Assembly (NCBI GenBank): GCA_017308475.1
Contig: JAFKEU010000015.1
Location: forward strand, 1 to 47,128
Reading direction: 5' to 3'
Length of the DNA: 47,128 nt
From: Alphaproteobacteria bacterium
Lineage (GTDB): Bacteria; Pseudomonadota; Alphaproteobacteria; Micropepsales; Micropepsaceae
A program made the translations under genes and the position numbers. Below, piece by piece: positions 38,075 through 47,128 of this stretch; the stretch's first letter is position 1; the number at the start of each line of letters is the position of its first letter. Under the pieces are notes generated by a model. That model saw only the letters and a program-made list of their open reading frames with translations. It did not search any database and was not told the DNA's origin.

Positions 38075-39427
38075 CTAGGCCGCCGGCTTTTCCAGCCCGG
38101 CGAGGTACTTCTCCAGCCAGTGAATGGAATAATCGCCGTTGATGATGTCGGGCTCGCGCACCAGCTTCTGGAAGAGGGGGATGGTGGTCTCGATGCCGCC
38201 CACCACCAGTTCGTCCAGCGCCCGGCGCAGGCGCAGGAGGCACTCGTTGCGGTTGCGCGCGTGGACGATCAGCTTGCCCGCCAGGCTGTCGTAATAGGGC
38301 GGGATGCGATAGCCGGAATAGATCGCGCTGTCGAAGCGCACCCCGAGCCCGCCGGGGGTGTGGAATTCCGCCACCTGGCCTGGGGATGGCCGGAAGGTGA
38401 AGGGATTTTCCGCGTTGATCCGGCACTCAATGGCATGGCCCTCGAAGACGATGTCCTTCTGGGAAAAGCCCATCGGCGCGCCGGCGGCGATGCGGATCTG
38501 CTCGCGCACGATGTCGATGCCGGTAATCGCTTCGCTGACCGGATGCTCCACCTGCAGGCGGGTGTTCATCTCGATGAAATAGAAGCGGCCATCCTCATAC
38601 AGGAATTCGATGGTGCCCGCGCCCAGATAGCCCAGCTGGGCCAGCGCGCGGGTGACGACGCCGCCGATCTCGTCGCGCTCGGCGGCGTTGAGGGCAGGGC
38701 TGCCGGCTTCCTCCCACACTTTCTGGTGGCGGCGCTGCAGCGAGCAGTCGCGCTCGCCCAGATGCACGACATTGCCGTGGGCGTCAGCGAGAATCTGGAT
38801 CTCGATATGGCGCGGCTTCTGGAGATATTTCTCCATATAGACGGTGTCGTTGCCGAAGGCGGCCTTGGCCTCGGCGCGGGCGGTGGAAAGGGCAAAGGCC
38901 AGCTCGCCGGCGTTCTTGGCCACCTTCATGCCGCGCCCGCCGCCGCCGGCGGTGGCCTTGATCAGCACGGGATAGCCGATTTCCTCGGCCATGCGCGCGG
39001 CGTCGGCGTCGCTGACTTCGCCGTCCGAGCCCGGCACGGTGGGGATGCCCAGTTCCTTCACCGTCTGCTTGGCGGTGATCTTGTCGCCCATCATGCGGAT
39101 GTGATCGGCGGTGGGGCCGATGAAGGTCAGGCCATGTTCGGCGATGATGTCGGCGAATTTGGCGTTCTCCGACAGGAAGCCATAGCCGGGATGGATGGCT
39201 TCGGCGCCTGTGATCTCGCAGGCGGCGATGATGGCGGGAATGTTGAGATAGGACTGGGCGGCCGGCGCCGGGCCCACGCAGACGCTTTCGTCGGCCATGC
39301 GCACATGCATGGCCTCGCTGTCGGCGGTCGAATGGATCGCCACGGTGGCGATGCCCATCTCCTTGCAGGCGCGGATGACGCGAAGCGCGATTTCGCCGCG
39401 ATTGGCGATGAGGACCTTCTCGAACAT
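38075..39427 (-). CDS. accC: Biotin carboxylase (acetyl-CoA carboxylase subunit)
   Basis: ATP-dependent carboxylation of the biotin on AccB, the first half-reaction of fatty-acid synthesis. The 450-residue protein starts [16 protein letters not shown] and has the ATP-grasp loop [13 protein letters not shown], the [13 protein letters not shown] block, the catalytic [14 protein letters not shown] and C-terminal [10 protein letters not shown]. The upstream extension to 39475 is not used. It starts one base after the accB stop. Confidence 0.97.
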   Translation of the reverse strand: MFEKVLIANRGEIALRVIRACKEMGIATVAIHSTADSEAMHVRMADESVCVGPAPAAQSYLNIPAIIAACEITGAEAIHPGYGFLSENAKFADIIAEHGLTFIGPTADHIRMMGDKITAKQTVKELGIPTVPGSDGEVSDADAARMAEEIGYPVLIKATAGGGGRGMKVAKNAGELAFALSTARAEAKAAFGNDTVYMEKYLQKPRHIEIQILADAHGNVVHLGERDCSLQRRHQKVWEEAGSPALNAAERDEIGGVVTRALAQLGYLGAGTIEFLYEDGRFYFIEMNTRLQVEHPVSEAITGIDIVREQIRIAAGAPMGFSQKDIVFEGHAIECRINAENPFTFRPSPGQVAEFHTPGGLGVRFDSAIYSGYRIPPYYDSLAGKLIVHARNRNECLLRLRRALDELVVGGIETTIPLFQKLVREPDIINGDYSIHWLEKYLAGLEKPAA

Positions 39428-39428
39428 G

Positions 39429-39908
39429 TCAGGCGATGACGCAAAGGGCCTGGCCGAATTCCACCGGCGAAGCATCGGTGACGCAGATTTCCTTCACCGT
39501 GCCGCCCCTGGGCGCGGTGATGGCATTCATGGTCTTCATCGCCTCGACGATGAACAGCGTGTCGCCTTCCTTGACCGCCTTGCCCACGGCGATGAAGGCT
39601 GGCTTGCCCGGTTCGGGCGCCAGATAGACGGTGCCGACCATGGGCGAGGGGACGGTGCCCGGCTGGGGACCGGCGGCGGCGGGAGTCGCAACGACAGGAG
39701 CGGCGGCCACCGGCACGGGCGTGACGGCGGCCGAAGCGGCGGCCACGGCGGCACGGCTGACGCGGATGCGCGCACCCTCGCGCTCGATCTCGATCTCGGT
39801 CAGGCCGGTCTCGTTCAAGAGTTCCGACAGCGCGCGGATGGCGTCGGCGTCCACCGACGGCTTTCCCTTGCCGCCCATCAGATTCTTCATGTCGTCCTTG
39901 ATGCTCAT
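39429..39908 (-). CDS. accB: Biotin carboxyl carrier protein
   Basis: BCCP subunit of acetyl-CoA carboxylase, 159 residues. An N-terminal helical domain is followed by an Ala/Pro-rich linker and the biotinyl domain (about 80-159) with the biotinylation motif EAMKTMN. A longer reading of this frame (to 40247) only overlaps aroQ and is not real; ATG 39908 gives the family start MSIKDDM. It overlaps the aroQ stop by four bases. Confidence 0.96.
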   Translation of the reverse strand: MSIKDDMKNLMGGKGKPSVDADAIRALSELLNETGLTEIEIEREGARIRVSRAAVAAASAAVTPVPVAAAPVVATPAAAGPQPGTVPSPMVGTVYLAPEPGKPAFIAVGKAVKEGDTLFIVEAMKTMNAITAPRGGTVKEICVTDASPVEFGQALCVIA

Positions 39909-40375
39909 TTCGAACCCTTCAGAATGTCGGCCACCGCGTCGATGGCGCGCAGATAGCCCTGTGCCCCAAGCCCCATCACGATGCCGGTGGCGCCTTTGCT
40001 GACATAGGAATGGTGGCGATAGGGCTCGCGCCGGTGGATGTTGGACAGATGCACCTCGATCACCGGAATCTTCAGCATCTGGATCGCGTCCAGGATGGCG
40101 ATGGAGGTGTGGCCGTAGCCGGCCGGATTGATCAGCACGGCGCTGGCGCCGGTGCGCGCTTCCTGGATGAAGTCGACGATCTCGCCCTCGTGGTTGGACT
40201 GGCGGAAGACGATCGACAGGCCCCAGGTCGCCGCCTGGGCCGCGCACATTTTCTCGACCTGGGCCAGGGTTGTATGGCCATAGACCTCAGGCTCGCGGGT
40301 GCCGAGCAGATTGAGGTTGGGGCCGTTGAGGATGTGAATTGGTAAGGCCTTGGATTGTTTTGATTTTTTTGTCAT
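39905..40375 (-). CDS. aroQ: Type II 3-dehydroquinate dehydratase
   Basis: Third step of the shikimate pathway. The 156-residue protein has the type II signature [17 protein letters not shown] (with the catalytic Tyr), [28 protein letters not shown] and [11 protein letters not shown]. It is first in a probable operon with accB and accC (overlaps of four bases and a gap of one), an arrangement conserved in alphaproteobacteria. It is divergent from the thiS-thiG fusion with 79 bases between. Confidence 0.96.
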   Translation of the reverse strand: MTKKSKQSKALPIHILNGPNLNLLGTREPEVYGHTTLAQVEKMCAAQAATWGLSIVFRQSNHEGEIVDFIQEARTGASAVLINPAGYGHTSIAILDAIQMLKIPVIEVHLSNIHRREPYRHHSYVSKGATGIVMGLGAQGYLRAIDAVADILKGSK

Positions 40376-40454
40376 AGACAGTCCGTGTGGCGGGGCGGGT
40401 CCAGCCTTATAATCTTACCCGGCACGGAACGGAAATCTTTAAGGTAATGCGGAC

Positions 40455-41453
40455 ATGGCGATGCAAGTGACCCTGAACGGCGAGGCGCGGCAACTGGACG
40501 AGGGCGTCTCGGTGCGCGGCCTTCTGGTCGGCCTGGGCCTGGACCCGGCCAAGATCGCGGTGGAGCGCAACCTTCAGATCGTGCCCCGCTCGACCTATGA
40601 CCAGGTGGCGCTGGCCGAGGGCGACAGGCTGGAGATTGTCCATTTCATCGGCGGCGGCAACGCGCCTGTTGAAGTCCCCATCGAGGACAAGCCCCTCGTC
40701 ATCGCCGGACGCACCTTCCAGTCGCGCCTGATCATCGGCACGGGCAAGTACAAGAGCTATGCCGAGAATGCCGCCGCGCTGGCGGCCTCGGGCGCGCAGA
40801 TCGTCACCGTGGCGGTGCGCCGCGTGAACCTGACCGATCCCGGCCAGCCCATGCTGGTCGATTACATCGACCCGAAAAAGACGGTGTTCCTGCCCAACAC
40901 GGCGGGCTGCTTCACCGGCGAGGAAGCGGTGCGCACCCTGCGCCTGGCGCGCGAGGCGGGCGGCTGGACGCTGGTGAAGCTGGAAGTGCTGGGCGACAGG
41001 AAGACGCTCTATCCCGACATGATCGAGACTCTGCGCGCCACCGAACTGCTGGTGAAGGAAGGCTTCCAGGTGATGGTCTATTGCAGCGACGATCCCTTGA
41101 TGGCCAAGAGGCTGGAGGAACTGGGCGCCTGCGCGATCATGCCCCTGGCCGCGCCGATCGGTTCGGGCCTGGGCGTGCAGAATCCGGTGGGCATCCGCAT
41201 GATCATCGAGGAGGCCAAGGTGCCGGTGATCGTGGATGCGGGCGTGGGTACCGCATCGGACGCTGCCATCGCCATGGAGCTGGGCTGCGACGGCGTCCTG
41301 ATGAACACCGCCATCGCCGAGGCGAAGAACCCGGTCAAGATGGCCGAGGCGATGAAGCATGCCGTGCAGGCCGGGCGGCTGGCCTATCTGGCAGGCCGCA
41401 TGCCGCGGCGGAAGTATGCCGATCCTTCAAGCCCGCTGGCGGGGCTGATCTAA
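40455..41453 (+). CDS. ThiS-ThiG fusion (sulfur carrier plus thiazole synthase)
   Basis: A 332-residue fusion. Residues 1-68 form the ubiquitin-like sulfur carrier ThiS ([15 protein letters not shown], ending FIGGG at 64-68), joined directly to thiazole synthase ThiG (about 73-332), with the imine-forming K175 in VKLEVLGD, and [16 protein letters not shown] and [17 protein letters not shown]. ThiS normally ends in Gly-Gly that is thiocarboxylated; here the GGG is internal, so a cleavage or an alternative sulfur route is needed. Fusions of this kind are known. No other thiamine gene is nearby. Start ATG 40455 or the ATG at 40461. Its stop overlaps the convergent lysR stop. Confidence 0.95.
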   Translation: MAMQVTLNGEARQLDEGVSVRGLLVGLGLDPAKIAVERNLQIVPRSTYDQVALAEGDRLEIVHFIGGGNAPVEVPIEDKPLVIAGRTFQSRLIIGTGKYKSYAENAAALAASGAQIVTVAVRRVNLTDPGQPMLVDYIDPKKTVFLPNTAGCFTGEEAVRTLRLAREAGGWTLVKLEVLGDRKTLYPDMIETLRATELLVKEGFQVMVYCSDDPLMAKRLEELGACAIMPLAAPIGSGLGVQNPVGIRMIIEEAKVPVIVDAGVGTASDAAIAMELGCDGVLMNTAIAEAKNPVKMAEAMKHAVQAGRLAYLAGRMPRRKYADPSSPLAGLI

Positions 41454-42343
41454 CCGCGATAGCGCAGTTCTTCGACCAGCAGGCTAAAAGCGGGGGATTG
41501 CTGGCGGCGGCTGGGATAGTAGAGGTGAAAGCCGGGGAAGGGCGCGCACCAGTCCGCCAGCACGCGCACAAGGCGGCCTTCGCGGACATGCACTGTCACC
41601 CGGTCTTCCGGCAGGAACGCCAGGCCGAAGCCGTCCAGCGCCGCTTTCAGGCACATGCGGCTGTTGTTGAAGGCAAGCTGGCCTTCGACGCGCACCTTGA
41701 GCTCGCGGCGGTCCTTTTCGAATTCCCAGGCATAAAGTCCGCCGCTGGTGGTGAAGCGCAGGTTGATGCAGGTGTGGGCCTCAAGGTCCTGGGGCTGCTT
41801 CGGCTTCCTGCGGCGCTGGAAATAGGCGGGACTTCCCACCACGGCCATGCGCATGGGCGGCCCGATGGGCACCGCGATCATGTCGCGCGCCACCTGTTCG
41901 CCCAGGCGCACGCCGGCGTCATAGCGGCCCGCAACGATGTCGGTGAAGCCATGCTCGATGGTCAGTTCCACCTTGATGTCGGGATAGTCCGGCAGAATGC
42001 GCGCCAGGGCGGGCCACAGCACGGTTTCGGCGGCATGTTCCGGCGTGTTGATGCGGATTGTGCCCGCGGGCCTTTCGCGCAACGCCGTCAGCGCCGCCAG
42101 CCGTGTGTCGATGTCATCGAAGGCCGGACGCAGCGTCTCCATCAGCCGCTCGCCCGCGTCGGTCGGCGCGACGCTTCGGGTGGTGCGGGTCAGAAGGCGC
42201 AGGCCAAGCCGGGTTTCCAGCCGCCGAATGGTGTGGCTGAGCGCGGATTGCGACGTGCCCAGGCGGGCGGCGGCGCGGGTGAAACTGCGAGCCTCGGCCA
42301 CGGCCAGGAAGGCGGCAAGGTCGGTCAGGTCGGCCCGTTCCAT
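41450..42343 (-). CDS. LysR family transcriptional regulator
   Basis: LTTR of 297 residues: N-terminal winged HTH (about 1-62, with [20 protein letters not shown] and [14 protein letters not shown]) and a C-terminal effector-binding domain (about 90-295). It is divergent from an aldo/keto reductase gene, with 96 bases between that hold the palindrome ATTAG-CGC-CTAAT, the classical layout for LysR control of a neighbour. The ligand is unknown. Its stop overlaps the thiS-thiG stop (CTAA). Confidence 0.94.
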   Translation of the reverse strand: MERADLTDLAAFLAVAEARSFTRAAARLGTSQSALSHTIRRLETRLGLRLLTRTTRSVAPTDAGERLMETLRPAFDDIDTRLAALTALRERPAGTIRINTPEHAAETVLWPALARILPDYPDIKVELTIEHGFTDIVAGRYDAGVRLGEQVARDMIAVPIGPPMRMAVVGSPAYFQRRRKPKQPQDLEAHTCINLRFTTSGGLYAWEFEKDRRELKVRVEGQLAFNNSRMCLKAALDGFGLAFLPEDRVTVHVREGRLVRVLADWCAPFPGFHLYYPSRRQQSPAFSLLVEELRYRG

Positions 42344-42374
42344 TCATGAACCAGGGGTATAGGTGCATGCCGAT

Positions 42375-44157
<1,783 letters not shown>

Positions 44158-44168
44158 CGATGAATCCT

Positions 44169-45533
44169 TTACTGCTGCTGGCGCGCCAGCGGGCCGGCCG
44201 CGCCGATGATGTCGCTGGCACGCTGCCAGTCGGAGGTGCCCTGGGGCAGCTTTGCGCGCGCGCGCGTGGCGAACACCAGGGCCTTGCGCATGTCGCCGCC
44301 GTTGAAATTGAGCTCGGCGGTGGACAGGTCGGCCATGGGCTGGTTCTTCAGCATGCTGTAGGCCTGGGCGGCTTCATACCAGCTGAACAGGTCGTCATTT
44401 TCCACCAGAAGGGCGGCCTTGAGGTTCTGCAGCGCCGCCCCCGCCAGCGAGGGATTCTCGGTGGCCAGCTGGGCGGTGGCCAGTTCCTGGCGCAGCAGGG
44501 GCGCAGCCGGACGCAGATCCACCGCCTTCTGATAGTCCGGGATGCCCTCGGCCGGCCGCGCCATGCTGACATAGATCTGCCCCCGCACCTCGTAGAAATA
44601 AGGGTTGTTCGGCTCTTCCTTGATCAGGCTGTTGATTTCATCCATCGCCTTCTGGAAGTTCGGTTGGCGCATATAGGCCATGGCGCGGGCATAGCGCGCT
44701 GGCGCCGAGGTGTTGGACACCGGATAGCGGGTCAGCGCCTCCTTCACCGGCAGCACGAAGCCGGCCAGCTTGGCCTGGACCATTTCGAAGGTATGCACGC
44801 TTTCCGGCGAGTCCTGGACGTTGCGATAGGGCGAAGCATCCACCAGGTCCTGCAGGTCCATCACCCGGTCCTCGCCGGTGGGATGGTCGACGGCGAACTT
44901 GTCGATCTTGTAGGCGCTCATCGCCTCTTCCTGCGCGAAACGCTGGAAGGTGCGGTACATGCCTACGGGCGACTGGTGCGTGGCCAAAAGCAGCCTTGCG
45001 CCGATCTGGTCCGCTGTGGATTCCTGCACCCGGCTGAAGGCGGCGAACTGGGCCATGGCCATGGACTGGCCGACCTGCATGATCGCCAGGCCCGCTTCGC
45101 CGGCGCCCGCCACCATTGCGGCGATGCCCGCCACCAGCGACAACAGCATCGGCACGGTGGCTTTCTTGATTGCATAGGCGGTGCGCGTCAGATGCCCGGC
45201 CGCGATGTGGCCGGTTTCGTGCGCCATCACGCCGATCAGCTCGTTGGGCCTCTTCAGCCACAGAAGAATGCCCGAGAAGACATAGATGTCCGCGGGCTGG
45301 GTGGCGAATGCGTTAATTTCCGGGCTGCCCATCAGGTAGACATGCACATTGTTGACGTCGAGGCCGGCTGCCTTGGCCAGCGGCATCTCGTAATTGCGCA
45401 GCATCTCCTCGGTCTCGGTATCGCGCAGCACGCTCATGCCCTGGGCCTGGGCGGGCAGGGCGATGGCCGCAAAGGTGCCCGCGAAGCCCAGGGCGAATAC
45501 CAGGCGGCGCAAATGACGATGCGGAATCGGCAA
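44169..45533 (-). CDS. M48 family metalloprotease with TPR-like repeats (BepA-like)
   Basis: A 454-residue periplasmic zinc protease with a signal peptide (about 1-32, ending PAQAQ), the M48 domain with HETGH at 105-109 and the downstream helix, and C-terminal TPR-like repeats (RYARAMAYMRQPNFQKAMDE, ASLARKEEL-type). This is the BepA/YfgC architecture, which controls outer-membrane protein assembly. It begins with MPIPHRHLRR and is followed by the DsbA-like gene. Confidence 0.94.
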   Translation of the reverse strand: MPIPHRHLRRLVFALGFAGTFAAIALPAQAQGMSVLRDTETEEMLRNYEMPLAKAAGLDVNNVHVYLMGSPEINAFATQPADIYVFSGILLWLKRPNELIGVMAHETGHIAAGHLTRTAYAIKKATVPMLLSLVAGIAAMVAGAGEAGLAIMQVGQSMAMAQFAAFSRVQESTADQIGARLLLATHQSPVGMYRTFQRFAQEEAMSAYKIDKFAVDHPTGEDRVMDLQDLVDASPYRNVQDSPESVHTFEMVQAKLAGFVLPVKEALTRYPVSNTSAPARYARAMAYMRQPNFQKAMDEINSLIKEEPNNPYFYEVRGQIYVSMARPAEGIPDYQKAVDLRPAAPLLRQELATAQLATENPSLAGAALQNLKAALLVENDDLFSWYEAAQAYSMLKNQPMADLSTAELNFNGGDMRKALVFATRARAKLPQGTSDWQRASDIIGAAGPLARQQQ

Positions 45534-45702
45534 GCGAGGCTACTCCTTCGTGGCGGGCTTCGCGCTGCGGCAGCCCGATCCCAAGCCCCAACCCAGCCGG
45601 GACGGTATGGGCTGGGCGGCGCAAAAGCAAACCCGGCTTTCATCCGCGCCGCTGCTCGGGCATAAGGGGCCCGCAATCGACGCTTCGGATTAAAGAGCCT
45701 TC

Positions 45703-47127
45703 ATGCGCCGCACTCCTGCCGCAATCGCCGTGCCTCTGCTTTTTCTTCCGTTGCTGTCTGTGGGTGGGTGCACGGCCACGAAATCGCTGGGCGAGAACAT
45801 GGGCTCGATGCTGGGTTTTGGTTCGCCCGAGCAACCGAACATCGCGTCGACCGACGAGAATTCCACCGCCCAGCGGACCGGCATGACCGTGGCCGACGAA
45901 CCGCTGGCCGCACGCGCCGGTGCGCGCGTGCTGGTGGAGGGCGGCAACGCCGCCGATGCGGTGACCGCCATGTTCTTTACCCTGACAGCCACCTATCCGG
46001 TGGCGGCAGGTCTGGGCGGTGGCGGCATCTGCCTGTTGCGCGACGCGGGCGCGGCCCAGGTGACCGAATATGATTTCCTGGCGCGTGCGCCATCGCGCGG
46101 CGGTCCCTTTGCCGTGCCGGCGGCGGTCTACGGCTTCCATGACCTGCAGAGCGCCCATGGCGCGCTGCCCTGGCAGCGCATGGTCGCCCCGGGCGAGGCC
46201 TATGCCGCAACCGGCTTCCCCGTGTCCGAGGCGTTGTCCACGCGCCTTGCCGATGCGGTGAATGTGGTGCGGCTGGATGCGGGCCTGGCATCCGAATTCC
46301 TGGATGAATCCGGCCAGCTGCACCCGGTGGGCACGGTGGTCAAGAATCCCGACCTGGCGCTGACACTGGGCAGTGTGCGGCTGGGGGCCAATGACGGCTT
46401 CTACAAGGGCGTCACCGCCAGCCGTCTAGCCGCCTATTCGACCGCCCAGGGCGGCGCCATCACCCTGGCCGAATTGGCGGGCGCCGGCGACATGCAGGGC
46501 CCGGCGCGGGTCCGCACCGTGGGCAGCCTGGTCGCCTGGGTCCCCGGTCCACGCACCGGGGCAGGGGCCTTCACCGCCAGCCTGCTGGACAACCTGTCGC
46601 GCGCCCAGGCGGGCGGCCAGAACGGCGAGACGGCGGTGATGACCGCCGCGCGCCAAAGCCTGACCGCCTTCGGTGTCACCAGCCTGCCCAGGGACATGGG
46701 ATCGACGGGCTTTGCCGCCGTCGACCCCAGCGGCGGGGCCGCGGCCTGCGCGGTGACCTTGAATGGGCCCTTCGGATCGGGACGCACGGCGGAGGGAACC
46801 GGCGTGCCCCTGGCGGCCTCGCCGTCGGCCAGCCAGGCTGGGCTTGCCGGCGCTTTCCTGACGCCCCTGATCGCCACCAGCGGCGGCGATGTGGCGCTGG
46901 CAGGTACTGGTTCGGGCGGTCCCAACGGCACGGCTGCTGCTGCCTATGCGCTGCTGGAATCGGCGGGCGGGCGCCTCCTGACCCGTACCACGATCCGCTC
47001 CACCGGGGCCGCGCCCTTCGACACCGTCAACATGATCTCCTGCGAGAACGGGATCTGTGTGGCGCTGCCCGATCCGGGCGCGCATGGCCAGGGCGCCGCG
47101 CCCGATCCGGGCATCACGCCGCCCTAG
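45703..47127 (+). CDS. Gamma-glutamyltransferase-like lipoprotein (degenerate)
   Basis: A 474-residue lipoprotein (lipobox SVGGC, C23) related to gamma-glutamyltransferase but shorter than the usual about 550-580 residues. The family block GGNAADAVTAMFF and GLGGGGICLL is present, and the FGSGRTAEGTGV region follows the nucleophile. At the autoprocessing site STGFAAVD (S334, T335) the catalytic Thr position is Ser, and the glutamate-binding Arg of the DFRExAP motif is missing (DFLARAP). It is therefore probably not a classic transpeptidase; the activity is unknown. The gene ends one base before the window end, with a stop visible. Confidence 0.85.
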   Translation: MRRTPAAIAVPLLFLPLLSVGGCTATKSLGENMGSMLGFGSPEQPNIASTDENSTAQRTGMTVADEPLAARAGARVLVEGGNAADAVTAMFFTLTATYPVAAGLGGGGICLLRDAGAAQVTEYDFLARAPSRGGPFAVPAAVYGFHDLQSAHGALPWQRMVAPGEAYAATGFPVSEALSTRLADAVNVVRLDAGLASEFLDESGQLHPVGTVVKNPDLALTLGSVRLGANDGFYKGVTASRLAAYSTAQGGAITLAELAGAGDMQGPARVRTVGSLVAWVPGPRTGAGAFTASLLDNLSRAQAGGQNGETAVMTAARQSLTAFGVTSLPRDMGSTGFAAVDPSGGAAACAVTLNGPFGSGRTAEGTGVPLAASPSASQAGLAGAFLTPLIATSGGDVALAGTGSGGPNGTAAAAYALLESAGGRLLTRTTIRSTGAAPFDTVNMISCENGICVALPDPGAHGQGAAPDPGITPP

Positions 47128-47128
47128 C

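Noticed and set aside
40376..40454. TPP riboswitch upstream of the thiS-thiG gene.
   Set aside because: The gap is 79 bases and lacks the CUGAGA and ACCUGA-type blocks.

Overview
The window is a GC-rich, gene-dense chromosomal segment from an alphaproteobacterium. Evidence for the lineage: an aa3 cytochrome oxidase operon with a CoxF-type small protein, DUF983 and SURF1 genes running into thrC, an M16 peptidase and a GNAT enzyme; an NDUFA12-like complex I gene beside mlaD, a DUF2155 gene, aat, accC, accB and aroQ; a split glycine decarboxylase (gcvPA/gcvPB); a class II nrdJ; and a symmetric TTAA-N7-TTAA site of the type bound by CtrA. This suggests a Caulobacterales/Rhizomicrobium-like organism, but the genus cannot be fixed from sequence reading alone. 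There is no tRNA, rRNA, CRISPR array, intact insertion sequence or prophage.

Layout. 1-2022: aldo/keto reductase and pirin genes on the minus strand. 2089-4346: two tandem exported metallo-beta-lactamase-fold paralogues. 4406-5410: a DUF952 protein and a membrane-anchored GIY-YIG (T5orf172-like) protein in an AT-richer patch. 5470-6897: tldD. 7182-19279: coxB-coxA-ctaB-coxF-coxC-DUF983-surf1-thrC-M16-GNAT followed by a membrane PAS-GGDEF-EAL protein; the copper chaperone gene ctaG (cox11), normally in this cluster, is absent. 19321-21272: peroxiredoxin, then rnhA and thrB on the opposite strand with a REP-like palindrome at the rnhA end. 21429-23719: an orphan lipoprotein and argS. 23841-28585: a tandem glycine riboswitch followed by gcvT-gcvH-gcvPA-gcvPB and a perfect hairpin terminator. 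28637-30493: RcnB-like, DUF1203, pentapeptide-repeat and small helical proteins. 30576-31210: an AT-rich remnant resembling the C-terminus of an AIPR family protein, split by a frameshift. 31210-35013: nrdJ, preceded by an unusually structured leader and candidate cell-cycle regulatory sites. 35449-36917: NDUFA12, mlaD, DUF2155. 36914-40375 (minus): aat, doxX, accC, accB, aroQ. 40455-43420: a thiS-thiG fusion and a divergent lysR/aldo-keto reductase pair. 43417-45533 (minus): a DsbA-like thioredoxin and an M48 peptidase with repeats. 45703-47127: a degenerate gamma-glutamyltransferase-like lipoprotein.

Most genes are housekeeping: respiration (oxidase biogenesis, complex I accessory subunit), threonine synthesis (thrB, thrC), one-carbon metabolism (glycine cleavage under glycine riboswitch control), fatty-acid initiation (accBC), deoxynucleotide synthesis (nrdJ), thiazole synthesis and envelope quality control. 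The most unusual signals are the nrdJ leader, which has three stable hairpin elements and a 9-nt SD/anti-SD-like complementarity without a B12 box; the oxidase operon lacking ctaG; the ThiS-ThiG fusion, whose sulfur-carrier tail is internal; and two AT-rich accessory patches carrying possible defence-related genes. All of these are read by eye, with no database search.
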